Part shown: one piece after another, positions 1-8,476 of the stretch
Numbering within the stretch: position 1 is the stretch's first letter
Layout of the letters: each line of letters starts with the position of its first letter
Assembly (NCBI RefSeq): GCF_001612945.1
Contig: NZ_BDBK01000007.1
Coordinates: 186,001-250,000, forward strand
Source: Nocardia inohanensis NBRC 100128
GTDB lineage: Bacteria; Actinomycetota; Actinomycetes; Mycobacteriales; Mycobacteriaceae
DNA: 64,000 bases
Direction: 5' to 3'
Notes under the pieces: generated by a model
Seen by the model: the letters and a program-made list of their open reading frames with translations, nothing else
Database searches by the model: none
Told to the model about the DNA's origin: nothing
Translations under genes and position numbers: made by a program

Positions 1-49
1 CGCCGCCGGGAAGGTACTCAAGCGGCAACTACGTGAGGAGAAGGCGTGA
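1..49 (+). CDS. fadD3: 3' end of an acyl-CoA synthetase, probably FadD3 (partial)
   Basis: Codons from base 2 to the TGA at 47-49 read AAGKVLKRQLREEKA. This is the C-terminal tail of the ANL acyl-CoA synthetase family, where the lysine of the GK motif takes part in adenylation. Only 15 codons are in the window. The stop overlaps the next start as GTGA at 46-49, so the two genes are translationally coupled. In M. tuberculosis the gene before fadE31-33 is fadD3, which activates the steroid-ring remnant HIP with CoA; that identity is inferred from the downstream genes, since the substrate-binding part lies outside the window. Confidence 0.7.
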   Translation, partial: AAGKVLKRQLREEKA

Positions 50-978
50 GCGCCCACGTGAGTGGAAATTCGACACCGGAACTGGGACCCGTTCCCGATG
101 AGGGCGAGGTCGTCCTCTACGAGAAGCGCGGACCGATCGCGGTCGTCACGCTGAACCGTCCGGATTACCGGAACGCGCAGAACTCGGTCATGACCTACGC
201 ACTCGATGCCGCCTTCACGCGGGCGGTCGAGGATGCCGAGGTCAAGGTCATTGTATTGGCCGGGGCCGGAAAGCATTTCAGCGCCGGACACGATATCGGG
301 ACGCCGGGGCGCGATCACCACATCTCGTACGAGAACAAGGCCGCGCTGTGGTGGGACCATGTGGACCGGCCGGGCGGTGACCAGCGGTTCGCGCGCGAAT
401 CAGAGGTGTACCTGGGTATGTGCCGGCGCTGGCGGGAGATCCCCAAGCCGACCATCGCCATGGTGCAGGGCGCGTGCATCGCCGGTGCGTTGATGCTGGC
501 CTGGTCCTGCGACATGATCGTCGCCTCCGAGGACGCGTTCTTCTCCGATCCGGTTGTGCGGATGGGCATTCCGGGCGTCGAGTACTTCGCGCACCCGTGG
601 GTGCTGGGGCCGCGCCGCGCCAAGGAGATCCTGTTCACCGGTGAACGCTTCACCGCCGCACAGGCTTACGAGTGGGGCATGCTGAACCGCGTTGTGCCGC
701 GCGAAGAATTGGAATCGCACACCATGGCGCTCGCCGAGAAGATCTCGGAGATGCCGCAATTCGGGTTGGCGCTGACCAAGAAGGCAGTCAACCAGTGCGA
801 GGACCTGATGGGTATGCGCGCCGGCATGGATTCGGTGTTCGGGCTGCACCATTTCGCGCACGCGCACAATGCCGAGGTCGGAGCGGACTCGCTGGGCGGG
901 ATGAACGCCAAGTCCATGAAAGCCGCCGCGGCGAGCCGCGAATCGAGTGCAGCGACAGATATGAACGGGGCGAAGTAA
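46..978 (+). CDS. Enoyl-CoA hydratase/isomerase (crotonase family)
   Basis: A 310-residue crotonase-fold protein. The family body begins near residue 24 (VVLYEKRGPIAVVTLNRP). The oxyanion-hole segment HFSAGHDIGT lies near residue 80, and MVQGACIAGALM near 145 is the second CoA-binding/active-site block. The family hydrates trans-2-enoyl-CoA or isomerises/hydrolyses related CoA esters. The GTG start overlaps the fadD3 stop, and the next gene starts directly after this stop (978/979), so it belongs to the fadD3-fadE31-32-33 transcription unit. That context suggests a role on a ring-derived CoA thioester. The C-terminus carries an Ala/Ser-rich tail of about 20 residues. Substrate is not readable from sequence. 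Confidence 0.85.
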   Translation: MSAHVSGNSTPELGPVPDEGEVVLYEKRGPIAVVTLNRPDYRNAQNSVMTYALDAAFTRAVEDAEVKVIVLAGAGKHFSAGHDIGTPGRDHHISYENKAALWWDHVDRPGGDQRFARESEVYLGMCRRWREIPKPTIAMVQGACIAGALMLAWSCDMIVASEDAFFSDPVVRMGIPGVEYFAHPWVLGPRRAKEILFTGERFTAAQAYEWGMLNRVVPREELESHTMALAEKISEMPQFGLALTKKAVNQCEDLMGMRAGMDSVFGLHHFAHAHNAEVGADSLGGMNAKSMKAAAASRESSAATDMNGAK

Positions 979-2109
979 GTGGATCTCGAATTCGACGCCA
1001 AGACCGAGGAATTCCGCCGCGAGGTGCGGGAATTCCTGGCCGCCAATGTGCCCGCCGAACCGCTGCCGTCCATGGACACCAAGGAAGGCTTCGAGGCGCA
1101 CCGGGCGTGGGAGGCCAAGCTGGCCGAGGCCCGATTGTCCTGTGTGGCATGGCCCGCCGAGTACGGCGGCCGTGACGCCTCGCTGACCGAGTGGGTCATC
1201 TTCGAGGAGGAGTACTACGCGGCCGGTGCGCCGGGCCGGGTCTCCCAGAACGGCATCTTCCTGCTCGCGCCGACGCTGTTCGAGCACGCCACCCCGGAGC
1301 AGCTGGCGCGGTTCCTGCCGAGAATGGCGCGCGCCGACGACATCTGGGCGCAGGCGTGGTCCGAGCCGGAGGCCGGCTCCGATCTGGCCGGTATCCGCTC
1401 GACCGCCAAGCGCACCGAGGGCGGCTGGCTGCTCAACGGGCAGAAGACCTGGAGCTCGCGAGCCTCGTTCGCGGACTGGGGATTCGGGCTGTTCCGCAGC
1501 GATCCGGAGGCCGAGCGCCATCGCGGCCTCACCTACGTGATGTTCCCGCTCACCGCGGCAGGCGTCACCGTGCGCCCGATCCCGCAGCTGGACGGCGAGC
1601 CGGGTTTCGCGGAGATCTTCCTCGACAATGTGTTCGTGCCCGACTCCGATGTGATCGGCGAGGCCAATAACGGCTGGAAGGTCGCGATGGCGACCTCCAG
1701 CAACGAGCGCGGGCTCTCACTGCGCTCCCCCGGCCGGTTCAATGCCACCGTCGCCAAGCTCATCGAGCTGTGGAAGTCGGCGGCAGCCGAAACCGACACC
1801 GCCGTCAGCGATCGCGTCGTCGACGCCTGGGTCGGAGCCGAAGCGTACCGCCTCAACACCTGGGCCACCGTCACCCGCCTGGCCGAAGGCGGCCAGCTGG
1901 GCGCGGAATCCTCGGTGAACAAGGTGTTCTGGTCCGAACTGGACATCGCCATGCACGAAACCGCGCTGGATCTGCACGGTGCCGCCGCCGAACAGGAGTC
2001 CGCCTGGACCGACGGCTTCCTGTTCTCGCTGGCCGGCCCGATCTACGCGGGCACCAACGAGATTCAGCGCAATATCATCGCCGAACGCCTGCTCGGCCTG
2101 CCGCGGTAG
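979..2109 (+). CDS. fadE31: Acyl-CoA dehydrogenase, FadE31-type
   Basis: A 376-residue flavin acyl-CoA dehydrogenase, the same length as M. tuberculosis FadE31. It shows the FAD-binding WSEPEAGSDLAG stretch (near 133) and NGQKTWSS (near 153). The C-terminal YAGTNEIQRNIIAERLLGLPR is the hallmark of the catalytic, FAD-holding type of subunit. The GTG start follows the hydratase stop without a gap, and fadE32 begins 11 bases after this gene. Steroid-degrading actinobacteria use heteromeric (alpha2beta2) dehydrogenases here, so this subunit probably pairs with one of the two following proteins. Inferred role: dehydrogenation of a HIP-derived CoA ester during ring C/D degradation. Confidence 0.82.
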   Translation: MDLEFDAKTEEFRREVREFLAANVPAEPLPSMDTKEGFEAHRAWEAKLAEARLSCVAWPAEYGGRDASLTEWVIFEEEYYAAGAPGRVSQNGIFLLAPTLFEHATPEQLARFLPRMARADDIWAQAWSEPEAGSDLAGIRSTAKRTEGGWLLNGQKTWSSRASFADWGFGLFRSDPEAERHRGLTYVMFPLTAAGVTVRPIPQLDGEPGFAEIFLDNVFVPDSDVIGEANNGWKVAMATSSNERGLSLRSPGRFNATVAKLIELWKSAAAETDTAVSDRVVDAWVGAEAYRLNTWATVTRLAEGGQLGAESSVNKVFWSELDIAMHETALDLHGAAAEQESAWTDGFLFSLAGPIYAGTNEIQRNIIAERLLGLPR

Positions 2110-2120
2110 AGGGAGACGAC

Positions 2121-3170
2121 ATGCGATTCGCATTGACCGCAGAACAGAACGACTTCGCCGCCAGCCTGCGCAAAATGGCTGAGTCCGCCAAGACCCCGGG
2201 CGTCGTCCGGGCTTGGGGCGCAGGTGATTCGGCCGCCGGGCGCGCGCTGATCGGCCAGCTGGCCGAAGCGGGCGCGCTGGGCCTGACCATCACCGAGGAG
2301 AACGGCGGCTTCGGCGCGGGCCCCGTCGAACTCATCGTGGCCTTCACCGAGATCGGCCGCGCCGCCGTGCCCGGCCCGCTGGTGGAGACCGCCGCCGTCA
2401 TTCCGGCCCTGCTGCAAGCCCTTCCGGCCGCGGACCTCGCGGCCGAATGGCTCCCGGCCTTCGCCGAGGGGGCCAAGCTCGGCACGATCGCGCTGACCGC
2501 CGCCGGTGGTTCCGCCGCGGGGACGATCGCGGGTGGCGCCGCCCCGCTCGCCCTCGACGCCGACCAGGCGGACCTGGTGCTCGTCGCCGCGGGCGACAGC
2601 ATCGCCACCGCCACCGCCGGTGACCTGGTCAAGTCCGTGGACGCGGCTCGCCGCCTGTACACCGTCGCCCCCGGCGACGTGCTCGCCGAGGGCGAAGGCG
2701 TAGCCGAGGCGATCGAAACCGCTTTCGACACCGGCGCTCTCGCGGCGGCAGCCCAGCTGCTCGGCGCGGGCCGTTCGCTACTCGACATCAGCGTCGAGTA
2801 CGTCAAGCAGCGCCAGCAATTCGGCACCCCGATCGGCCGCTACCAGTCGATCAAACATCACCTGGCCAATGTCTCCATCGCTTTGGAAATGGCCCAGCCG
2901 CTGCTCTACCGCGCCGCCCTCACCCTCGAAGGCGACGCCGACCGGCAAACCCGCGCCCGCGACGTCTCCGCAGCCAAGCTGGCCTGCGGCGAAGCGGCGT
3001 ACCAAGCGGCCCGCATCGCCCTCCAGGTACACGGCGCGATCGGCTACACCGCAGAATGCGACCTGTCCCTGTGGCTGACCAAGGTCACCGCACTGCGCTC
3101 GGCCTGGGGCACCCCGGCCGAGCACCGCGCCCGCATCGCCACCGCCCTGCGCGCCGGTAACGTGGCATGA
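2121..3170 (+). CDS. fadE32: Acyl-CoA dehydrogenase, FadE32-type partner subunit
   Basis: A 349-residue acyl-CoA dehydrogenase-like protein starting MRFALTAEQNDF, with AGAGA from the stop-proximal bases of fadE31 acting as ribosome binding site. The N-terminal half is Ala-rich and divergent; the C-terminal helical domain is well kept (VEYVKQRQQFGTPIGRYQS near 227, then a VHGAIGYTAECDLSLW segment). It lacks the GTNEIQRN-type tail of FadE31, as expected for the beta-type subunit of a heterotetramer. Its stop overlaps an ATG of a small ORF (ATGA at 3167-3170). Function is inferred from order and family: ring C/D degradation with FadE31 and FadE33. Confidence 0.78.
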   Translation: MRFALTAEQNDFAASLRKMAESAKTPGVVRAWGAGDSAAGRALIGQLAEAGALGLTITEENGGFGAGPVELIVAFTEIGRAAVPGPLVETAAVIPALLQALPAADLAAEWLPAFAEGAKLGTIALTAAGGSAAGTIAGGAAPLALDADQADLVLVAAGDSIATATAGDLVKSVDAARRLYTVAPGDVLAEGEGVAEAIETAFDTGALAAAAQLLGAGRSLLDISVEYVKQRQQFGTPIGRYQSIKHHLANVSIALEMAQPLLYRAALTLEGDADRQTRARDVSAAKLACGEAAYQAARIALQVHGAIGYTAECDLSLWLTKVTALRSAWGTPAEHRARIATALRAGNVA

Positions 3171-3427
3171 GCATCTCGGCGGCCGGAGCGACCCGCAGGC
3201 TCGAACTCTCCTGCGCCGATGGTGAATTCACGCAGGTCTTCGCACGAGCCGTACACACGCTGCGCGCGCTCGGCAAAGCCAACGGTCTGACCGGCCGCCG
3301 GGAAGCCGGAATTTCGAGCGCTGCCGAGGGTCCCGCCGGGGCGCCGGTGCGTAGCGCCGACAATCTCTCAATCGCGCCGGATCCGTTGACCGCGCACCAC
3401 TTCGATACGACGGGAGCGAATGCGTGA
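3167..3427 (+). CDS. Small hypothetical ORF between fadE32 and fadE33
   Basis: An 86-codon ORF that fills the fadE32-fadE33 gap exactly: its ATG overlaps the fadE32 stop and its TGA overlaps the fadE33 GTG start. This junction geometry is typical of real coupled genes. Against it, the third codon positions are visibly less G/C-rich than in the flanking genes, the product (many Ala, Thr and Ser, no motif, no membrane segment) matches nothing I recognise, and the ribosome binding site is poor. It could be a genuine small protein, a coupling leader that keeps ribosomes on the message, or a decayed spacer. Confidence 0.35.
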   Translation: MSISAAGATRRLELSCADGEFTQVFARAVHTLRALGKANGLTGRREAGISSAAEGPAGAPVRSADNLSIAPDPLTAHHFDTTGANA

Positions 3428-4467
3428 GCATCACCGCCGAACAGCAGGAACTCGCCACCACGGTGCGCGCGGTGCTGGCCAAGCACGGGGACAGCGCTGC
3501 CATGCGGCGTGGGCTGGAAGCCGAGCGCGGGTATGACGAGCAGCTGTGGAAGTTGCTCTGTGAGCAGGTCGGGGTGGCGGCGCTGGCTGTTCCGGAGGAA
3601 TTCGGTGGGGTCGGAGTCGGGCTGACCGAATCGCTGCTGGTGGTCGAGGAGCTCGGGCGCACGCTGGCGGCTCCGCCCATGCTGGGATCGGCCGTCCTGG
3701 GTGTGCAGGCGTTGCTGCTGGCGGGGAATGCCGAGGCCAATGCGCGGCTGCTGCCGGAGGTGGCCGAAGGCGCTCGCACGCTCGCGCTGTGCTGGGCCGG
3801 GGTGCGCGGCTGGGATTCCTTCGGAGTCGCCGCCGCGGGCGAAACCCTTTCCGGCTCGGCGCATTACGTCATCGACGGGGCGCACGCGGACACACTGCTG
3901 GTACTGACCGAGGCGGGGCTGTTCGAGGTCGATGGTGATGCCGCGGGCGTCACCCGCACCACGGTGGTCACGCAGGACCCGACTCGGCGGCTGGCGCGGA
4001 TCGACTTCGAGAACGCGGCCGGCCGGCCGCTCGGCGCGCTCGACGTCACTCGCCTGCGTGAAATCGCTTGGGCCGCACTGGTCGCCGAGCAGCTCGGGGC
4101 GGCCGAGCAGTGCCTCGACATGACCGTCGAGTACTCGAAATCGCGGGTGCAGTTCGGGCGGCCGATCGGCAGCTTCCAGGCCCTCAAGCACCGCATGGCC
4201 GATATGTACGTGCTGGTGGAGTCCACGCGTTCCATTGCCTACCTGGCCATTTCGGGTTTGGCGGCGGGCCATGTGGATCCGATCGACATCGCCTCGGCTC
4301 GGCTGCACGCCATCGAGACCTTCAATTCGGTGGTGTCGGAGACCGTGCAGATGCACGGCGGCATCGCCATCACCTGGGAGCATGACGCGCACCTGTTCTT
4401 CAAGCGCGCCCACGCCGACGCACAGCTGTTCGGCACCCCGGCCCGGCCGCTGGCTCGCCCGGCCTAG
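3424..4467 (+). CDS. fadE33: Acyl-CoA dehydrogenase, FadE33-type partner subunit
   Basis: A 347-residue acyl-CoA dehydrogenase-like protein with GTG start. N-terminal domain: ALAVPEEFGGVGVG near 57. C-terminal helical domain: MTVEYSKSRVQFGRPIGSFQ near 235, then HGGIAITWEHDAHLFFKRA near 315. The WEHDAHL ending, in place of GTNEIQRN, marks the non-FadE31 subunit class of heteromeric steroid acyl-CoA dehydrogenases; the C-terminal half of FadE34 in this window shows the contrast. It is the last gene of the unit, followed by a hairpin at 4486. In M. tuberculosis fadE31-33 belong to the KstR2 regulon; the promoter lies upstream of the window, so regulation cannot be seen. Confidence 0.8.
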   Translation: MSITAEQQELATTVRAVLAKHGDSAAMRRGLEAERGYDEQLWKLLCEQVGVAALAVPEEFGGVGVGLTESLLVVEELGRTLAAPPMLGSAVLGVQALLLAGNAEANARLLPEVAEGARTLALCWAGVRGWDSFGVAAAGETLSGSAHYVIDGAHADTLLVLTEAGLFEVDGDAAGVTRTTVVTQDPTRRLARIDFENAAGRPLGALDVTRLREIAWAALVAEQLGAAEQCLDMTVEYSKSRVQFGRPIGSFQALKHRMADMYVLVESTRSIAYLAISGLAAGHVDPIDIASARLHAIETFNSVVSETVQMHGGIAITWEHDAHLFFKRAHADAQLFGTPARPLARPA

Positions 4468-4485
4468 GGTACGAAGTTCCTGGCG

Positions 4486-4516
4486 ACGGGAGTCCGGCAA
4501 ACCGCCGGGCTCCCGT
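4486..4516 (+). terminator. Hairpin terminator after fadE33
   Basis: ACGGGAG (4486-4492) pairs with CTCCCGT (4510-4516), with an inner CGG/CCG pairing. A TTTCT run follows. It lies 19 bases past the fadE33 stop, at the end of the fadD3-fadE33 unit. Confidence 0.55.
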
Positions 4517-4583
4517 TTCTCATTGCCGGGCAACGGGCTTGCTCATACCTTGGGGAACATCGTGACCTGGGGAGGGCGGGCCT

Positions 4584-4664
4584 ATGAGTACCTCGAGCGA
4601 AGAGATTCGCAAACTCATCACCCGCATGATCGTGCTGATCGTCGAAGCGCAGCGCCGGCCATAG
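4584..4664 (+). CDS. Possible 26-residue protein
   Basis: A 27-codon ORF starting ATGAGTACC and reading MSTSSEEIRKLITRMIVLIV then EAQRRP. A strong ribosome binding site, GGAGGGCGGG, lies 3-12 bases upstream. The product would be one amphipathic helix with a hydrophobic face (LITRMIVLIV) and charged ends. It sits after the fadE33 terminator and converges with the broken glycoside hydrolase (stops 4664 and 4666). No family recognised. The strong ribosome binding site and clean helix pattern are the support; the short length allows chance. Confidence 0.35.
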   Translation: MSTSSEEIRKLITRMIVLIVEAQRRP

Positions 4665-4665
4665 C

Positions 4666-5386
4666 TCAGCCGGAGTGCTGCGCGATGTGCTCGCGATAGA
4701 CGTGATAAGCCGGTTTGGGCGTGTAATCGTCACGCATGAGCCCGAATTGGTGGAACAGCCCCGGATTCGCGGAGTCCGCGTCGCGCAGCGAGAAGTGGTG
4801 ATAGGCGCCGAGGCCGTGCTGCTCGACCACCTCCAGAATGCCCGCCAGCACCTCGGCCTGCCGGGCTTCGCGCCGGTCCGGGCCGGTGGGCCAGCCGTTC
4901 TCGGTGATATGCAACGGAATATCCACCGGCAGACCGGCATTGGTGAGCAGCTCCCGGTGCATGCCCAGCAGCCAGGACAGCGCGGCAGCGGGGTCCTCGG
5001 CGGGCATGAAAACATCGGGGAAGGCATCGAGGCCGATGTAGTCGAGAGCGGCCACGAACGACGGCCCACCCTCGGTAACCAGGTCCTGGACGAACGACGC
5101 ACCGGGACCGAAGAGCGGTGTCGTATTGAACCCGACCTGGAACCCTGCCCCGAAACCGGGCGACCAGGTCGAGTTTGCGCCCCGCGTGCGCATAGCGTCC
5201 GAAGTCCGCCGGCGTGACGGTGAACTCCTCCCCCGGATCCTTGAACGCGGTGTACGCCCGCACCACCGTGACGCCCAGATCGTCCAGCGCCGCTTCGATA
5301 CTCGCCGGATCATCCGGTTTCCCGGTAGCCAATCCACCGACATCGTTACCCGAGATACCGCCGGGATAGATACCGAATTCGGTCAT
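4666..5386 (-). pseudogene. Glycoside-hydrolase-like TIM-barrel gene, frameshifted and probably internally deleted
   Basis: The start codon at 5386 opens MTEFGIYPGG and runs to about RKLDLVAR (DNA near 5165). The similarity then continues in another frame from GFGAGFQVGFNTTPLFGPG to the stop at 4666. The second part has the ITENGWPTGP strand, which in such barrels carries the nucleophile glutamate, and ends SLRDADSANPGLFHQFGL, a layout seen in actinobacterial glycoside-hydrolase-like proteins. The two parts together give only about 240 residues. From memory of that group, the middle of the barrel with the acid/base residue is missing, so I infer a deletion at the junction rather than a single sequencing error. 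The start codon has no obvious ribosome binding site. Confidence 0.65.
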
Positions 5387-5396
5387 CTTTCCCAGA

Positions 5397-6794
5397 TTAG
5401 TGGTGCAGCACCTCGACCTCGCGGACCGGGGGTTTGCGGCCGAAGCGCTTGCGCAGCGGGTAGATCGCGGCCACGAACAGCAGGCTGACGGTGGAGGCGA
5501 TGAGCTGGTTGCGTTGGTCGGGGTTGCGGGCCATGGCGATGAAGACCGTGAAGATGGCGATGATGACGGCCCAGCTCAGGTAGGGGTAGCCCCACATGCG
5601 GTAGGTGAGGGCGGAGGGGTCCTCGCGGCGCAGGCGGGCGCGTAGCCGGAGCTGGGAGGCCATGATCGCGACGTAGACGAAGGCCAGCACCACGCCGATG
5701 GAGTTGACCAGGAAGGTGAAGACCTCGTCGGGGGAGACGTAGGAGGCGATGACCGCGCCCCAGGCCGCGATGGTGCCGAGCAGCACGGCCCGGGCGGGGA
5801 CGCCGCGCTTGTTGACCTTCACCAGTGCGGCCGGGGCGTCGCCGTCCCGGGTCAGCACGTAGAGCATGCGCGAGGAGACATAGATGGCCGAGTTCAGCAC
5901 GGACAGCACCGCGGTGAGGATGACGACCTGCATGATGGTGCCCGCCGCGGGCACGCCCATCCGGTCCAGGGCGCTCACGAACGGGCTCTTCAGCACCTGC
6001 GCGTCGTTCCACGGCAGGATGGTCACCACCAGGAAGATCGAGGCCACGTAGAACAGGCCGACCCGCCAGAGCACATTGTTGGTGGCGCGCGCCACGGCCT
6101 GCCCGGGCTCCTTGGATTCGGCGGCCGCGACGGTCACGATCTCGGTGCCGCCGAAGGCGAACATGACCACCACGATGGCCGAGAAGATGCCCGCGATGCC
6201 GTTGGGCGCGAACCCGCCGTGACCGGTCAGATTGTGGAATCCGGCCTCCGCGTCCGGCCACAGCCCGAAGATCCAGGCCAGGCCGAGCGCCAGGAAGATG
6301 ACGATGGCCACGACCTTGATCGAGGCGAACCAGAACTCGAACTCGCCGAAGGACCGGACGGACACCAGATTGACCGCGGTCATGACGATCAGCAGCCCGG
6401 CCGAGAGCATCCACTGCGGCAGGTCGATCCAGCCGGCCAGGATCGCCGCGCCCGCGACCGCCTCCGCGCCGACCAGGATGACGTAGAGGTACCAGTACAG
6501 CCAGCCGATGGTGAACCCGGCGAACGGCCCGAGCGCCATGCGGGAGTACTCGGCCAGCGAACCGGCGACCGGGCGGGCCACCACCATTTCGCCGAGCGCG
6601 CGCATGACGCACAGCACCAGCAATCCGGCGGCAGCGTAGGACAGGATCGCCGCGGGTCCGGCGGTGCCGATCACCGACCCGGAGCCGACGAACAGCCCCG
6701 CGCCGATCGCGCCGCCGATGGCCAGCATCGTCATATGACGCCGTCGCAGTCCGGTCCGCAGTCCCTGCTGCTCGACGGTGCCGGTTTCCGACAT
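5397..6794 (-). CDS. Amino acid permease (APC superfamily, AAT family)
   Basis: A 465-residue inner-membrane protein with about 12 hydrophobic segments. The N-terminus LRRRHMTMLAIGGAIGAGLFVGSG is the signature of the AAT family (GabP/AroP/ProY type), whose members import amino acids with protons; TM1 carries the GAIGAGLF unwound substrate-binding loop. The ATG at 6794 is chosen because GAAGGTGG lies about 7 bases upstream and because the family begins about here; the frame stays open further upstream to 7007 without similarity. The substrate cannot be read from sequence. It is transcribed alone, and its stop lies 10 bases from the start of the broken hydrolase. Confidence 0.85.
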   Translation of the reverse strand: MSETGTVEQQGLRTGLRRRHMTMLAIGGAIGAGLFVGSGSVIGTAGPAAILSYAAAGLLVLCVMRALGEMVVARPVAGSLAEYSRMALGPFAGFTIGWLYWYLYVILVGAEAVAGAAILAGWIDLPQWMLSAGLLIVMTAVNLVSVRSFGEFEFWFASIKVVAIVIFLALGLAWIFGLWPDAEAGFHNLTGHGGFAPNGIAGIFSAIVVVMFAFGGTEIVTVAAAESKEPGQAVARATNNVLWRVGLFYVASIFLVVTILPWNDAQVLKSPFVSALDRMGVPAAGTIMQVVILTAVLSVLNSAIYVSSRMLYVLTRDGDAPAALVKVNKRGVPARAVLLGTIAAWGAVIASYVSPDEVFTFLVNSIGVVLAFVYVAIMASQLRLRARLRREDPSALTYRMWGYPYLSWAVIIAIFTVFIAMARNPDQRNQLIASTVSLLFVAAIYPLRKRFGRKPPVREVEVLHH

Positions 6795-6957
6795 CTGACC
6801 ACCTTCAGGTTTGTTGCTCGAGTGTTGCCAGCCCACCATATCCAGGCAGGTCAGCGGGTAGAAATCGCAGGTGTGCATGACTGCCCGGGCGGAACCGGCC
6901 GCACCGCGAATTCCGTTCCCGGACTGCCCCTTCCAGGCGGGAGTACCGTCGGGAGGT

Positions 6958-7713
6958 ATGACCGAATCGAACCCCGGATTCCAGGCACGGGTCGAACCAT
7001 GCGCCAAACGGGTACGCGTCTACCTGGGCGGTCACCTGGCCGCCGACTCGCTCCGACCGCGTCTGGTGTGGGAGCACCCGTACTACCCGACCTACTTTCT
7101 GCCCGCCGGCGATGTGCGCGCCAAGCTCGAACCGACCGGTCGCCCGCACGACTCGGCCGTCTTCGGCCAGGGCCTCGAATTCGATGTGGTGGTCGGTGAC
7201 GTGGTCGCCCAGGGCGCGGCCGTGCGCTATCTCGAATCCGCCGTCGAAGAGGTGCGCGATCTGGTCCGGCTGAAGTTCGACGCCATGGACGAATGGTTCG
7301 AGGAGGACGAGCCCATCTACGTCCACCCGCGCGATCCCTACAGCCGGGTCGACATCCTCGGCAGCTCCCGGCACATCCGGATCGAGCTGCACGGGCAGAC
7401 CCTCGCCGACTCGCACAACCCGCGCATCCTGTTCGAGACCGGTCTGCCGCCCCGCTACTACCTGCCGCTCACCGATGTCCGGCTGGACCTGCTGCGCCCT
7501 TCGGACACCAAGACGCAGTGCCCCTACAAGGGCACCGCCGAGTACTGGAACGTTCAGGTAGGCGAAGACGAGTACCCGGATCTGGTGTGGATCTACCGGA
7601 CCCCGCTGCCCGAGAGCCAGAAGATCGCGGGCATGGCGTGCTTCTACAACGAGAAGCTCGACATCTATGTGGACGGCGAGCTACAGGAACGCCCGCACTC
7701 GCCGTTCAACTGA
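6958..7713 (+). CDS. DUF427 domain protein (two copies of the domain)
   Basis: A 251-residue cytoplasmic protein with two DUF427 units. The first (about 5-95) shows VWEHPYYPTYFLPAGDV. The second (about 125-235) shows LFETGLPPRYYLPLTDV and PYKGTAEYW, the typical Pro-Tyr-Lys-Gly motif; the first unit lacks PYKG, so only one site may bind ligand. The biochemical role of DUF427 is not known. The ATG at 6958 follows GGGAGG closely; an upstream in-frame start at 6871 would add 29 unlike residues. It diverges from the amino acid permease, and its stop lies 5 bases from the convergent sirtuin stop. Confidence 0.8.
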   Translation: MTESNPGFQARVEPCAKRVRVYLGGHLAADSLRPRLVWEHPYYPTYFLPAGDVRAKLEPTGRPHDSAVFGQGLEFDVVVGDVVAQGAAVRYLESAVEEVRDLVRLKFDAMDEWFEEDEPIYVHPRDPYSRVDILGSSRHIRIELHGQTLADSHNPRILFETGLPPRYYLPLTDVRLDLLRPSDTKTQCPYKGTAEYWNVQVGEDEYPDLVWIYRTPLPESQKIAGMACFYNEKLDIYVDGELQERPHSPFN

Positions 7714-7718
7714 ATCGG

Positions 7719-8456
7719 CTACTCCCCCAATATCTCCGACACCAGGCGCGGCAACGCCACCCCGATCGGATCGCGAACCACCTCGGCGGCGTACACGTCG
7801 TACGGGGTGGGTTCGGCGTTGATCACCACCAGATCGGCGCCGGCGTCCACGGCCACCGCGCACATGGAGGCGGCCGGCTCCACCTGAAGCGACGAGCCGA
7901 CCGCGATGAACAGCGCGCTGGTCTCGGCGATATCGATTGCCGCGCGGATGGATTCGGGTCGCAGCTGCTGACCGAACATGATCACCCCGGCCTTCAGGAT
8001 GCCGCCGCACTCGGGGCAGTCCGGATCGGGTTCACCGGCGGCCACCCGCTCCAGCGTGAGCTGCATCGAGGTCGTGAAATCGCAGTCGATGCAGACGACT
8101 TCGAACATATTGCCGTGGATCTCCACCACCGGGTCCGAGCCGGCCCGCTGATGCAGCCGGTCGATGTTCTGGGTGATGATCCCGACTTGCCGCCCCGCCC
8201 CGGCCAGCCGTACCAGCGCCTGGTGCGCCGCGTTCGGCACCGCCCGCCACGCCGGATTGTCCCGCCGCGCCAGCCAGGCCCGCCGCCGTAACTCCGGGTC
8301 GGCCACATAGTTCTGGTAGGTGGAGAGTAGTTCCGCGATCGGGTCCTCGGTCCACACTCCGCGCGGCCCACGGAAATCCGGGATGCCGGAATCGGTGGAG
8401 ATGCCCGCTCCCGTGAGCACTCCGATCGGACCTTTGCGCGCACGCCAATCCGTCAT
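7719..8456 (-). CDS. cobB: NAD-dependent protein deacylase (Sir2 family)
   Basis: A 245-residue sirtuin. It removes acyl groups from lysines using NAD and is probably cytoplasmic. Visible motifs: GAGIS (16-20) and GIPDFRG for NAD binding, TQNID (95-99), the catalytic His114 in VEIHGN, and the zinc site Cys122/Cys125 with Cys147/Cys150. GSSLQVEP near 191 is the late NAD motif. Length is normal for bacterial sirtuins. The gene is single, ending tail-to-tail with the DUF427 gene and starting 21 bases downstream of the AraC gene stop, so it could be read from the same promoter. Acyl specificity is not assigned. Confidence 0.92.
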   Translation of the reverse strand: MTDWRARKGPIGVLTGAGISTDSGIPDFRGPRGVWTEDPIAELLSTYQNYVADPELRRRAWLARRDNPAWRAVPNAAHQALVRLAGAGRQVGIITQNIDRLHQRAGSDPVVEIHGNMFEVVCIDCDFTTSMQLTLERVAAGEPDPDCPECGGILKAGVIMFGQQLRPESIRAAIDIAETSALFIAVGSSLQVEPAASMCAVAVDAGADLVVINAEPTPYDVYAAEVVRDPIGVALPRLVSEILGE

Positions 8457-8476
8457 TCGCCCCAGCCTAATCCGGA

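Noticed and set aside
400..1521. Long antisense frame under echA/fadE31
   Set aside because: It mirrors strong coding on the plus strand, is rich in Arg/Gly/His, and matches no family.
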